Positions 1-9,382 are shown, numbered from the stretch's first letter. The stretch is 64,000 nt of DNA from Halovivax limisalsi (GCF_023093535.1 NZ_CP095757.1:3830820-3894819); one strand, 5' to 3'. Made by a program: numbers and translations. Notes: a model not told the origin generated them from the sequence alone.

Positions 1-121
1 CACTACGCGTCGACGTGACCGTGGCGTCCCGGTCGTTCGACGGATCGGGGCCGCGTACTCCGCACGTCGGCCGCGCCTGCCACAGCAGCCGGCTGCGCCG
101 ACGCCGTCGCTGGTCGTCGAA

Positions 122-772
122 AGAGCGGGTGAGAGGAGTAAGCCCCCTTCTGTTCGCCCCGGCATTTGGCTGAGCGTCCACGCCGCCCGCCTACGGCGGC
201 AGTGCCGGACTACCAGCGGCGTGAACTTGCACCGGTGAGGATTCGCCGTTCCATCGATCCTCGGCCGTCTCCCGTCCGGATCGCGTCGAACACGAGCCGT
301 CGCGATGAACGACGTGGGACGGGCACGTGAGGGGGCTCGCGCCGCCTCACATTCCGGCGATTCTCGGCCTGCGGCCTCCGAATCGCCCGCTCGGCGGTTT
401 ACACCGCCTCGCGTACGTGGCCGCGGTGCGGCCACGCATTCCCTCTGCGGGTTAACTCCCCTTCCTCGCGGTCGGGTTCGCGCGCGTCATCGGTCGGGCC
501 GAGACGTGTCGTTTCTGTTCCAGCGCCGACGGTCTCCCGTCCCGGACTTGCGTCCGGTCACCCGTCCGGCGGGTGGGGGGACTTTCCTCGCGGGCGTTGG
601 GCATCTCGGAGAGATGGCCAACGTTGCTCTCGGGCGTCGAGCATCTCGATGAGATGACCAACGTTGCTCCGAGGGGTGGGCGCCGCGAAGAGGCCGCGAC
701 AACTCCCTCGTCGAGTCTCCGAGCGTCCCGTTGCCGGGACACACGACGCGGCGGCCGGGCTCTCTCACCCAC
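122..772 (-). ncRNA. rnpB: RNase P RNA (archaeal type), with enlarged 5' domain
   Basis: Catalytic RNA of ribonuclease P, which removes 5' leaders from pre-tRNAs. On the minus strand the universal element GAGGAAAGTCC is at 589-579 and the 3' element ACAGAA...GGGGGCTTA at 154-140. The ends are set by pairing: GGGTGAGAG (770-762) matches CTCTCACCC (136-128) as helix P1, and GCCCGG just inside the 5' end can pair with CCGGGGC just before ACAGAA as P2. Internal hairpins are evident, for example around 350-400. If P1 is right the RNA is about 650 nt, much longer than the roughly 430 nt I recall for Haloferax. The excess lies between P2 and the GAGGAAAGTCC element, i.e. in the P3 region, and contains a tandem repeat. 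Identity is confident; the exact ends are inferred. Confidence 0.88.
592..671. repeat. Tandem duplication of a 40-bp hairpin unit within rnpB
   Basis: Two adjacent 40-bp copies, 592-631 and 632-671, match at 33 of 40 positions. Each contains a small inverted repeat (CATCTC...GAGATG) and ends in CCAACGTTGCTC. They lie in the 5' (P3) region of the RNase P RNA and would form two successive stem-loops. Confidence 0.85.
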
Positions 773-873
773 GATTCACTAGATGGCCGGGCCATTTCAA
801 CCTCGCGATCGGCAATATGTGCCCCAGGATCGAATGGAAGCGCTTTTGGGTGGTAATCCCGATTTACCCTTGT

Positions 874-1476
874 ATGTCCCAGGGACAGGGCGTCGAGCTT
901 TCCTACGAGGACGGCGCACGGGCCGTCGAGCTCGCACGCGAAGCTGTCGAAGCGTTCGTTCGACACGGGCAGCGAGAACATCCGGGTAGCATGCGCGAGG
1001 CGTTCTACGAGCGCACCGGCGCGTTCGTCCGCCTCGAGTCGACCCGCGGCCGCGGCAGCCTCAGGGGCTGTGCCGGCGGCTATCGGACGGACGACCAGCT
1101 CGGCCACGTCATCGTCGACTCGGCGATCGAGGCCGCGAGCGAGGACTCCTGCGGCTCGGAGGTGACCCCGACCGAACTCGACAACCTGACCGTCTCGGTC
1201 TGTGCCGTCCGGAGCATCCTGCTGACCGACGACCCACTGTCGGACCTCGATCTCGGTCGCCACGGCGTCGCGATCGAGGGTCGCGGCCAGGGCGGCTGGC
1301 TCTACCCGACGGTCCCCGTCGAACACGGCTGGAGCGAGCGCGAGTACCTCGATCGCACCTGCCGCAAGGCGGGCCTGCCCCCGACCGCCTGGCAGGACGA
1401 GGACGTCGGCGTCACGCTCTTCGAGGGCCACGTCTTCCGCGAGCGGGCCTCCGACGGGAGTATCGAGGAACTCTAG
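874..1476 (+). CDS. AMMECR1-domain protein
   Basis: A 200-residue protein of the AMMECR1 family, conserved from archaea to humans with no established biochemical activity. The family hallmark LRGCxG is present as LRGCAG at residues 63-68, followed by the usual pattern ending in a GWLYPTVPVE segment near residue 145 and a GHVF motif near the C-terminus. Length fits archaeal single-domain members. The ATG at 874 was chosen because family homology begins just after it; the frame stays open upstream only because it crosses the rnpB 5' end on the other strand. The gene diverges from rnpB with about 100 nt between them. Function in archaea is unknown. Confidence 0.9.
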   Translation: MSQGQGVELSYEDGARAVELAREAVEAFVRHGQREHPGSMREAFYERTGAFVRLESTRGRGSLRGCAGGYRTDDQLGHVIVDSAIEAASEDSCGSEVTPTELDNLTVSVCAVRSILLTDDPLSDLDLGRHGVAIEGRGQGGWLYPTVPVEHGWSEREYLDRTCRKAGLPPTAWQDEDVGVTLFEGHVFRERASDGSIEEL

Positions 1477-1720
1477 GGACGCTTTGGCGTCCAGTGACCG
1501 CCGGGTGAATTGGTATCTCTCCACTACATCGTTCTAGCTGCTCCGATTCGCGCGTCGCAACGACTCAGCGCCCGGAGAGCCAGCCCGACGAGCAATGTTT
1601 GGGTTCGGTTCGGCTGCTGACGGCGTTTTTCCTCCTCCGTGGCAGGAGAACATCCGTGTGAACGACTGCGGACGGCGGCGTAATCCCTAAGTCATTACCG
1701 CGATAATGATTAGTTGGAGT

Positions 1721-3112
1721 ATGACCTTCTACGATCGGGAGCGTGAACTCGACGCTCTCGAAACGGCGTACGAATCCCCCGGGCACGAGTTCTACGTCGT
1801 GTACGGCCGCCGCCGCGTCGGCAAGACCGAACTCCTCCAGGAATTCTGCGCTGATCGGCCCCACGTATATTTCTTGGCGGCCCAGGAGGCAGAAACGCGT
1901 CAGCGTGAGAAGTTCGTCGAACAGGTCGCTGAGCACTTCGACGATCGCGTGCCCCGAATTGAGAGGTGGGACGGGGCATTCGAGTATCTCGGCGACAAAC
2001 TCACCAGCGGACTGGTCGTCGTCATCGACGAATTTCCGTACCTCGTCGCGGAGAATGACTCGCTTCCATCGTATCTCCAGTCGTTCGTCGACGAACGACT
2101 CCGGGGCACCGATTCAATGTTCGTCCTCTGCGGATCCAGCGTGAGTACGATGGAGTCCGAGGTACTCGGCCACGAAAGTCCGCTTTACGGCCGTCGAACG
2201 GGACAGATCGACCTCCAGCCGTTTTCCTTCAAGCAGGCCCGCGAGGTCATCACGTACGATATCGCGGACGCGATCAGGTCGTACGCCGTCACCGGTGGGA
2301 CACCGATGTACCTTACCCGCTTCGACTACGACGAGTCCCTCCGCGAGAACGTCCGAGAACAGATTCTCTCCCCGACAGCCGTTCTCTACAACGAACCCGA
2401 GTTCCTGTTACGAACCGAGTTGCGCAACCCCGCCAGATACATGAGTATCCTCGAAGCGGTCGCGACGGGACACACGACGCCGAACGAAATCGCCGGCGCG
2501 ACGGGAATCGATTCGGGACCGCTGTCGAAATATCTCAAGACGCTACGCCGGTTACGATTGCTCGAACGTGACGTCCCCGTGACGGCCTCACCGAAGCAGT
2601 CGAAGCGGTCGCGCTACCGCGTCGCCGACGAGTTTCTCCGCTTCTGGTTCCGGTTCGTCGAATCGAATCGGTCCAGCATCCAAGAAGCGCCTGCCGTCGT
2701 CTACGACGGAACGATCAAACCGACCCTCCCCGACCACGTCGCCACGACGTTCGAAGCAGTCTGCCAGGAAACCGTGTGGGAGGGCATTCGGCGCGGAGAA
2801 CTCGCACCCTATTCCGAAGTCGGCCGGTGGTGGTACGGCGAAGACGAGATCGATATCGTCGGACTCGCGCCGAACGACGACCGCATTCTGCTCGCGGAGT
2901 GCAAGTGGACGTCCGAACCCGTCGGTCGATCGCTCGTTTCGCAGCTTCGCGACAACGCCGAGCGGGTCCGATGGGGACCGGACACGCGAGACGAGGCGTT
3001 TGCCGTGTTCTCGAAAAGCGGGTTCGTCGACGGACTCACCGACGAACTCGATGACCGATGGACGCTGTTCGATCTCTCGGACGTCGACGCAATGCTGTCA
3101 CCGAACTCATAG
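1721..3112 (+). CDS. Archaeal AAA-type ATPase with C-terminal DUF234 domain
   Basis: A 463-residue STAND/AAA-like ATPase of the archaeal ATPase-DUF234 family. Walker A is GRRRVGKT (residues 29-36) and Walker B VVVIDEF (99-105). A winged-helix segment lies around residues 240-285. The C-terminal DUF234 region carries a PD-(D/E)xK-like core: D378 in EIDIVG, then E393-C-K395. These proteins are common in archaeal accessory regions and their role is unsettled; nucleic-acid binding or defence has been suggested. ATG 1721 is preferred; an in-frame ATG at 1706 would add five residues. It lies in a stretch with longer AT-rich intergenic DNA than its neighbours, which suggests acquisition. Confidence 0.88.
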   Translation: MTFYDRERELDALETAYESPGHEFYVVYGRRRVGKTELLQEFCADRPHVYFLAAQEAETRQREKFVEQVAEHFDDRVPRIERWDGAFEYLGDKLTSGLVVVIDEFPYLVAENDSLPSYLQSFVDERLRGTDSMFVLCGSSVSTMESEVLGHESPLYGRRTGQIDLQPFSFKQAREVITYDIADAIRSYAVTGGTPMYLTRFDYDESLRENVREQILSPTAVLYNEPEFLLRTELRNPARYMSILEAVATGHTTPNEIAGATGIDSGPLSKYLKTLRRLRLLERDVPVTASPKQSKRSRYRVADEFLRFWFRFVESNRSSIQEAPAVVYDGTIKPTLPDHVATTFEAVCQETVWEGIRRGELAPYSEVGRWWYGEDEIDIVGLAPNDDRILLAECKWTSEPVGRSLVSQLRDNAERVRWGPDTRDEAFAVFSKSGFVDGLTDELDDRWTLFDLSDVDAMLSPNS

Positions 3113-3362
3113 GCGACCTGGATCGATTGGGTTACTTTTCGGACCGTTGTGGCCGACCATCGGGAACTCAAGACCTATTATCTGAACATCGTGTTAGTTG
3201 TCTTTTTAGAAAATGTCATAACAGGTCTCAATGTGATGTGCCGGGCGACGCTCTCGTCACATCTATGGGCTCTCGAAAGGCGTTTTGGCCGTCACCTATC
3301 CTATATCTGTTCGACCCTTGGGGTAAATTGAAGTCGCAACACTCAGCGACGATCTCCCATGA

Positions 3363-4026
3363 TTAGTCCAGTTCGTATCTATCGATCCGAACCTCTTCGG
3401 AGAACGGGTAAATCGAGATGTAATCGAAGTTCCCGCTCATCTCGTAGTGATCTTCGTCACCGCCGCCGACATACCCTTCGACCCAGCCGTCGTGTACCCA
3501 GTCGTTGTGTTCTTGTCCCCCATCACCTTCTATCTTGTCGGTGACATAGATGCTATAATAATTTACACTTCCACCCGAATTGGACGCATCGGTCACCTCG
3601 AGTTCCCAGTCAGTGGAACTGTTGCCGGCTCCCTCACACGTGTAGGTGAGCTGCGGTCCACAGCCCTTATGGACATCATCGCATGCCCAATAGCCTGAGC
3701 TTGCTTCGAGATACGTTATCTGGGCGTCGGACGACATCCGGTACGTGTCTGTGTCGCCCCAAACTGATCCCCAGATATTTGTTCCGTCATGACGGCAGTC
3801 GGTGCTAACAATATCATCGTCATCGATGTCGACGGCTTCAACGTCGCAGCTGTTGATGCCAATGGCGTACTCGATCTTTCCGCTATCCTCGCTCCCCATC
3901 CGCTCAGTTTCTGTGATGTGGAACAACCGGTCTGATGACGCACTCACGACACCGCTTAGCGCACTCGTCCCAACTGCCACTCCCGGGACCGCTTTCAGGA
4001 ATTGTCGTCTTTTCGGACGTATACAT
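3363..4026 (-). pseudogene. Tat-type secreted protein, 5' end apparently frameshifted
   Basis: The open frame can start only at GTG 3980 and encodes 205 residues: a small acidic, cysteine-containing extracellular domain of no family I recognise. Upstream of that GTG the same frame reads RPKRRQFLKAVPG, a twin-arginine signal that continues smoothly into the called protein, but there is no ATG, GTG or TTG between it and the preceding stop. An ATG at 4026-4024 sits 23 nt after the TATA-like element at 4045-4053, exactly where a leaderless start should be, but one base out of frame with the Tat motif. I infer a one-base indel between 4005 and 4026 (a disrupted gene or an assembly error). If the gene is intact, translation would have to start at GTG 3980 and the protein would lack its export signal. 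Confidence 0.6.
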
Positions 4027-4044
4027 ATACACTTACGTTACCAA

Positions 4045-4053
4045 TTATAATAA
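4045..4053 (-). promoter_or_regulatory. TATA box of the Tat-type secreted protein gene
   Basis: TTATTATAA on the minus strand, centred 23 nt upstream of ATG 4026, in a locally AT-rich region. The spacing fits a leaderless archaeal transcript. Confidence 0.6.
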
Positions 4054-4569
4054 GCATTAGGGTTTAAAAACTATTCTATATATCGATAATTGTAACGTCT
4101 CGGCGAGAACCGACCGCGATAGAGAATTGTAACTTCCAATTACAAAGATGGTATTCAGTTACCCGGATCACAAGTATCACCTATACATCTCCTTAGTAAG
4201 AGATTCCCGACCAGAACGATAACGCCGATATCCCCATTACCACCGCGGCGATCGAGGGTGTCATACTATCTGTGATACCAAGTGCGAAGAAATAACGCCG
4301 GAGCCGACTATTGCATCCACTGTAGAATCGATTGGTAGCTTCGTCAAACGGGTAGCTGGAATTGACTTGGGAGAGGAGCCTTAGTGGTTTTTACTATTAT
4401 TTTGGCGTCTCGGAACTATCAAATCCAGCATCTCCCAAGCTGGTGTACGGCCAATTCAGCGCTTGGTTCGGTCGATCGTGGATTTACTCGCACCTGGGCC
4501 AGGCGTTTCGCACGGAATGCGTCGCTGCCCACTCGACAGCATTGTCCTCGCCGGCCCCATCCGTCCCAC
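4054..4569. other. Intergenic region, no gene identified
   Basis: About 500 bp that is clearly AT-richer than its surroundings at its left end (4050-4160). No reading frame has haloarchaeal codon use or a recognisable product, and I see no tRNA or long repeat. It separates the accessory-looking islet from the pncB gene. Confidence 0.5.
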
Positions 4570-5733
4570 CTACTCGTCCGGCTTCTCACCGAATCCAACT
4601 CGCTCCGCGTCGGCCAGACACCGCCCGGTCGCCCCCTCGAGATCGAACTCCCGCACGATCTCCCCGTCGCGGACGAGCGGTTCGAGCAGCGATTCGCCAT
4701 CGTCGGGGCCGTCACCGTCGGCCAGCGTCACGTGATGCCCACCTTCGGGGGTGCGGTAGACGTCCTTGACGCCCGAGAGCTTGCCGCGCTTGGAGACGGC
4801 CTCGCCGTCGACGCTGACGATGTCGAGGGCGAAGTCGATCGGGTCCGCGCTCGTGACGGCGCTGCCGACGCCGAAGCCGTCGGCGACGTCGCGCAGGGCG
4901 CGGAGCTGGGTGGGACCGAGCCCACCCGAAAGGAAGATGTCGACGTCCTCGTGACCTCGGGCGTCGAGTTCCCAGCGCACCTCGCAGACGATGTGGCGGA
5001 AGTCGCCGCGTCGAGAGCCGGTCGTGTCGAGGCGGACGCCGTCGAGGGCGTCGCCCAGCGTTGCCGCGGCCAGCAGGGACTCCGACACCTCGTCCCAGAA
5101 CGTGTCGGTCAGCGCGATCCGCGGGGTGTCCTCCGGGACGGCCGCGTCGAACGCCCGCCAGGCCTCGGCCTGGTTGCCCTCGCCGAAGCAGAACATGAGC
5201 GCGTGGGGCATCGTCCCGCCCGCCTCCCGGCCCAGCATTTCGCCCGCGGCGACGTGTGAGAAGCCGTCGAGGCCGGCCACCAGCGCGGCGCGTTCGACGA
5301 CCGATCCGAGCGCCGGGTGGAGGTGGCGGGCCCCGAAGGAGAGGACCGTCGACTCGGGAGCTGCCAGCCGACACTCGAGGGCGGCCGTCGCGAACCCGCT
5401 GGGCTGGGAGAGGAGGCCGAGCAGGGCGGTCTCCAGCTCGGCGAATTCGAGATACGGCCCCTCGATACGCATGACGGGGCCGCCGTCGAACAGCGTCCCG
5501 TCGGGGAGCGCGTCGACGTCCACCCCGCGGCCCTCGAAAAGGCGCGCGGCCTCGGCGACGCCGGTGAGGACCTCGAAGGCGCCGGTCGGGAACTGGTCGG
5601 CGGTCACCTCCGCGACCACGCGCGGGTTTCGGTCGGCGTGCTCGAGCGTTTCGCGTGTGCGCTCGAAGTAGGCGTCGGTCGCTCGCCCGTTCCGGATGGC
5701 CTCGGCCGGAACGGTACCGAACGGAGTCGTCAT
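4570..5733 (-). CDS. pncB: Nicotinate phosphoribosyltransferase
   Basis: A 387-residue enzyme that joins nicotinate and PRPP to make nicotinate mononucleotide in NAD salvage. Typical motifs are visible: FGARHLHP (133-140), the phosphate-binding LDTTGSRRGD segment (235-244), FLSGGLG (267-273) and GVGSAV (288-293). The length fits the compact archaeal type. ATG 5733 is chosen because homology starts at once with the substrate-domain N-terminus; the frame stays open further upstream without family similarity. A nicotinamidase gene lies 2 kb away on the opposite strand, so both halves of the nicotinamide-to-NaMN route are encoded here although not in one operon. Confidence 0.93.
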   Translation of the reverse strand: MTTPFGTVPAEAIRNGRATDAYFERTRETLEHADRNPRVVAEVTADQFPTGAFEVLTGVAEAARLFEGRGVDVDALPDGTLFDGGPVMRIEGPYLEFAELETALLGLLSQPSGFATAALECRLAAPESTVLSFGARHLHPALGSVVERAALVAGLDGFSHVAAGEMLGREAGGTMPHALMFCFGEGNQAEAWRAFDAAVPEDTPRIALTDTFWDEVSESLLAAATLGDALDGVRLDTTGSRRGDFRHIVCEVRWELDARGHEDVDIFLSGGLGPTQLRALRDVADGFGVGSAVTSADPIDFALDIVSVDGEAVSKRGKLSGVKDVYRTPEGGHHVTLADGDGPDDGESLLEPLVRDGEIVREFDLEGATGRCLADAERVGFGEKPDE

Positions 5734-5893
5734 GACCGAGTGTTCTCGACGGGGGATCAAAGTGTATTCGTCCTGGAACGGTCGGCGGCCTCGTCGGAAC
5801 CGACCGTCCCGGCGGAAAGAGGTTCGCTCGCACCATCCGCGCGACACGGCGGTCCGTCCCGGGGCGACCACCCGCGTCGGCCACGTACCCGCC

Positions 5894-7636
5894 CTACCGC
5901 CGTCGTGCGAGGCCGACGGCCAGTGCGAGTCCGACGAGGGCGACGGTGGGGCCGAATCCGGGCAGCGACTCGCCGTCGTCGCCGTCACCACCGTCGGCGC
6001 CGTCGCTCTCGTTGCCGTCACCGGCGCCGTCGGAACCGTCCGCCTCGGTCTCACCGTCGGCGTCGAACACCGGGTGGTCGATCTGCTCCGCGTCGCTCGA
6101 TCCGGTCGGTTCGTGAACGGCCGAGAGTTCGTCGGCCGACGGCGCGCGGACGATCCGGACCGTCGAGCCCTCGTGCGAGACGTGATAGGCGCCCGGATAG
6201 GTCTCCTCGAGGCGAAGCGTGTTCGCCGCGTCGGCGACGGGTTCGGCGCCTTTGAGTCCGAGCAGTTCCAGATAGGCGTCGCGGAACTCGGCGGCCTCGG
6301 TTTCGTTCGTCCACTCCGTCCGCCAGACGTAGCCGCTCTCGTCGGCCGTCCGCGCGTCGGTCGTGTAGACGGCGAGGCCGTCGCCGGCCCAGCCGTCCGT
6401 GATCGGCTGGGCGTACTCGTAGGTCTCGCCGCCCTCGGGCGTCCGCGAGACCCAGTCCTGGATATCGATGACCGAGCCGCTCAGCTGGCGCTGGACCGAG
6501 TCGTGCATGAACATCGAGACGAGGCCCGCCTCGCCGACGCGTTCGACGGTCGCGCCCTGGTCGGCCTCGAGGCGCGACCACTCGTCGGTCGACCGATCCG
6601 CGGGGGTCGCGTTGACGGGCTCGCGCTCGGTTCCGGGGTGGATCACCTCCGCCGTGCTCGCGGGCGGCTCGTCGTACCGGGCGTCGACGGCCTCCCAGCC
6701 GCCCCGATCGTGAACGTACTCGACGAAGTCCGGTCCCTCGTCGTAGGGCATGATCAGCTGGAAGTACTGCCCCCAGACCGCGGGCTGCTCGCCGCCCGGG
6801 GACGCCTCGGGTTCGAGGCACGCCCAGTCCTCACCGCACCGATCGACGTACGCGTCCTCCGCGAACGAGGCGCCGCCCTCGATCAGCCCGTTGATCGCGC
6901 CGTCTTCGTCGAGCGTCCGGCGGTCGTACCGGGTAATGTTGAAGTGCTGGTCCTGCAGCGCGTGAACGAGTTCGTGCCCGAGGGTGTTCTCGGCCACCTC
7001 GATCTCGTCGGTGCTGTCGGAGACGATGACGATCTCGTCGGTCTCCGGGTCGTAGTACCCGCCGACGGAGCCGCCGTAGAGTTGCTGGTAGGCGTCGACG
7101 GCGTCGGTATCGCGACCGGCCATCAGGTAGGCCTCGTAGCGGACGTTCTCGAGGAGTCGATCGGAGTCGGTCAGGTTTCCGAACAGGTCGTCGGTCTCGT
7201 TCCGGAAGTCATCACGCGTGATGAGTTCGACGTCCGGGACGGACTGGAAGGTCAACCCGCGAACGACCTCCGCGCGTGCCATCGACCGGTGGACGACGGT
7301 CTGTAGTTCGGATTCGTTTACGTGAGCGCCCTCGCGATCGTCGACGGGCAGCTCGTCGTCGTGCCAGTAGCCCCGGACGTAGCCGATCGTCTCCTCCATC
7401 GAGGGATCCGACTCCCGCTCGCCGGACTGGAGCGCGCTCGACGGTCCAACCGACATCGTCGACGGCTGGCCGGTGACGCCGGGCTCGACTGTCGACGAGG
7501 TGACGTCCTGGGCGGTGGAGGCTGTATCGGCGGGCGAGGCGGTCGCGCCGGCGCCGACGGCCCCTGCCGAGAGCGGGACGGCGACGAACGATACGACGAC
7601 GAGAAACGAGAGAAGACACGCGCGAATCGTATTCAT
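5894..7636 (-). CDS. PGF-CTERM surface protein with HExxH metalloprotease-like domain (Hvo_1808-like)
   Basis: A 580-residue cell-surface protein. It has a Sec signal peptide (residues 1-26), a Ser/Thr-rich linker, and a globular domain with H221-E-L-V-H225 followed by a glutamate-containing helix (GLIEGGASFAED), the arrangement of a gluzincin-type metallopeptidase. The C-terminus is acidic, then PGFGP plus a hydrophobic helix and RRR: the PGF-CTERM sorting signal processed by archaeosortase A with lipid anchoring. Haloarchaeal relatives are annotated as the Hvo_1808 family. Peptidase activity is inferred from the HExxH motif only. The gene is divergent from pncA and convergent with nothing nearby. 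Confidence 0.85.
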   Translation of the reverse strand: MNTIRACLLSFLVVVSFVAVPLSAGAVGAGATASPADTASTAQDVTSSTVEPGVTGQPSTMSVGPSSALQSGERESDPSMEETIGYVRGYWHDDELPVDDREGAHVNESELQTVVHRSMARAEVVRGLTFQSVPDVELITRDDFRNETDDLFGNLTDSDRLLENVRYEAYLMAGRDTDAVDAYQQLYGGSVGGYYDPETDEIVIVSDSTDEIEVAENTLGHELVHALQDQHFNITRYDRRTLDEDGAINGLIEGGASFAEDAYVDRCGEDWACLEPEASPGGEQPAVWGQYFQLIMPYDEGPDFVEYVHDRGGWEAVDARYDEPPASTAEVIHPGTEREPVNATPADRSTDEWSRLEADQGATVERVGEAGLVSMFMHDSVQRQLSGSVIDIQDWVSRTPEGGETYEYAQPITDGWAGDGLAVYTTDARTADESGYVWRTEWTNETEAAEFRDAYLELLGLKGAEPVADAANTLRLEETYPGAYHVSHEGSTVRIVRAPSADELSAVHEPTGSSDAEQIDHPVFDADGETEADGSDGAGDGNESDGADGGDGDDGESLPGFGPTVALVGLALAVGLARRR

Positions 7637-7747
7637 CGATAGCTGGCCGGGCTTTGGGCGGACGGACCAAAAGAATCCCGGTCGTCGGCCCGACGACCGG
7701 GAGCGTTCGACGTGAGCGTTATTTGCCCGACGCCCCTACCGACGCGT

Positions 7748-8344
7748 ATGACGCTCGATCCCGACCGCACGGCGGTGGTCGTCGTCGATATGCAAAACGA
7801 CTTCTGTCACCCCGACGGGGCGCTCTACGCGCCGGGGAGCGAGGCGGTGGTCGAGCCGATCGCCGACCTCGTGACGCGGGCGGACGCCGCGGGCGCGTCG
7901 ATCGTCTTCACGCGAGACGTCCACCCGCCCGAGCAGTTCGAGGGCGCCCACTACTACGACGAGTTCGAGCGGTGGGGCGAACACGTCCGCGAGGGATCCT
8001 GGGGCGCCGAGATCGTCGACGACCTCCCCGCCTCGCGGGCCGATCACGTCGTCGAGAAGCACACCTACGACGCGTTCCAGCGAACCGAGTTCGAGGGGTG
8101 GCTGCGGGCCCGCGGGATCTCCGACCTGCTCTTCTGCGGGACGCTCGCGAACGTCTGCGTGCTCCACACGGCCGGGAGCGCCGGACTGCGGGATTTCCGC
8201 CCCGTCCTGCTCGAGGACTGCATCGGCGCGATCGAGGACGACCACCGCGAGTACGCCCTCGACCACGCCGAGTGGCTCTTCGGCGAGGTCCGCGAGAGCG
8301 ACGCGATCGAGTTCGAGCAGCGGTCGACGGAACCGGGTGCGTAA
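7748..8344 (+). CDS. pncA: Nicotinamidase / isochorismatase-family cysteine hydrolase
   Basis: A 198-residue hydrolase converting nicotinamide to nicotinate. The Asp-Lys-Cys triad is visible as D14 (VVDMQNDF), K104 (EKHTYDAF) and C137 (LANVCV), with D57 and H59 (RDVHP) as likely metal ligands. This pattern and length match PncA better than generic isochorismatases. ATG 7748 gives a short leader behind a TATA-like CGTTATTTG near 7716. The nearby pncB supports the nicotinamidase assignment. Confidence 0.88.
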   Translation: MTLDPDRTAVVVVDMQNDFCHPDGALYAPGSEAVVEPIADLVTRADAAGASIVFTRDVHPPEQFEGAHYYDEFERWGEHVREGSWGAEIVDDLPASRADHVVEKHTYDAFQRTEFEGWLRARGISDLLFCGTLANVCVLHTAGSAGLRDFRPVLLEDCIGAIEDDHREYALDHAEWLFGEVRESDAIEFEQRSTEPGA

Positions 8345-8425
8345 GCCCCCGGTCGGCCCCGCAGACGGCGTCGTTTTTTGGAGCGAGTCGCAACCGTTAT
8401 TCTCACTCGCGAAAACCGTCGAACG

Positions 8426-9382
8426 ATGGCTGCGCCCGCGCCCACCGTCGTCGACGAAACCGAGCCGCTCGCGTTGGATCTTCGGGAACTCAGGCCCCGG
8501 CCGTCCCACGACCGGGTTCTCCTCGTCGAGCCGACGTACTTCGACGTCACGTACGCGATCAACCCGTACTCGGGGGGCGACGTCGATCGCGATCGCGCGT
8601 CCGCGCAGTGGAACGGGCTGTCCGACGCCTACGACCGGTACGCCGGGTCGGTCGCCGCCCTCGACCCGGACGCGGTGCTGGATCGCCTCCGGAGCCAGGA
8701 GCCGCCGTCGGTCCTGGAGGGTCCGGTCCCCGAACCGGCCGACCGGCCCGACCTCGTCTTCGCCGCGAATCTCGGGCTGGCGACCGCCGAGGGAGACGGA
8801 ATCGTCCTCGCCTCGATGGCGACCGACGAGCGCCGCGGCGAACCCGCCTACCTCGCGAGCTGGGCCGAGCGGGCCGGCTACGAGGTGCAACCGGCCCCCG
8901 ACGGCGCGTTCGAGGGAACGGGCGACGCGCTGTGGCACCCCGGCCGACGCCTCCTCTGGGGCGGCTACGGCGTTCGCACCGAGCGCGCGGTCTACGACGA
9001 GCTGGCCGACCGGCTCGACGCGCCGGTCCTCGCGCTCGAACTCACCGACGAGCGCTACTACCACCTCGACGTCTGCATGACGCCGCTGGACGCCTCGGCG
9101 GTACTCATCCAGCCCGAGGCGTTCGCCGACGCCGGTCGCGACCGGATCGCCGACGTCTTCGAGACGGTGCTGGAGATTCCGGTCTCGGAGTCTCGGGAGG
9201 GCATGGCCGGCAACGCCCACTGCGTCGACGGCGAGCACGTCTTGCTCCCGGCGAACAACCCGGAGACGGAGTCGATCCTCGCGGACGCGGGCTACACCCC
9301 GGTCCCGGTCGACGTCGGCGAGTTCGAGAACGCCGGCGGCTCCGTGTTCTGCCTGTCGCTCGAACTCGGGCGGCCGGCCTGA
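8426..9382 (+). CDS. Dimethylargininase / amidinotransferase-family guanidine hydrolase
   Basis: A 318-residue pentein-fold enzyme of the DDAH/arginine-deiminase superfamily, acting on guanidino compounds such as methylarginine or arginine. Conserved elements: FEGTGDALW (E163, D167), the catalytic histidine in YYHLDVCMTP (H213) and the nucleophilic cysteine near the C-terminus in GGSVFC (C309). ATG 8426 was chosen because a TATA-like CGTTATTCT at 8395-8403 lies about 26 nt upstream and the alternative start at 8378 adds a basic, non-homologous segment. The substrate cannot be fixed from sequence. Confidence 0.82.
   Translation: MAAPAPTVVDETEPLALDLRELRPRPSHDRVLLVEPTYFDVTYAINPYSGGDVDRDRASAQWNGLSDAYDRYAGSVAALDPDAVLDRLRSQEPPSVLEGPVPEPADRPDLVFAANLGLATAEGDGIVLASMATDERRGEPAYLASWAERAGYEVQPAPDGAFEGTGDALWHPGRRLLWGGYGVRTERAVYDELADRLDAPVLALELTDERYYHLDVCMTPLDASAVLIQPEAFADAGRDRIADVFETVLEIPVSESREGMAGNAHCVDGEHVLLPANNPETESILADAGYTPVPVDVGEFENAGGSVFCLSLELGRPA

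Noticed and set aside
487..770. Coding frames on both strands across rnpB
   Set aside because: Explained by the RNase P RNA; translated products are Arg-rich and structureless.
3149..3331. 60-codon plus-strand frame after the DUF234 ATPase
   Set aside because: AT-rich chance frame, no start signal or family.
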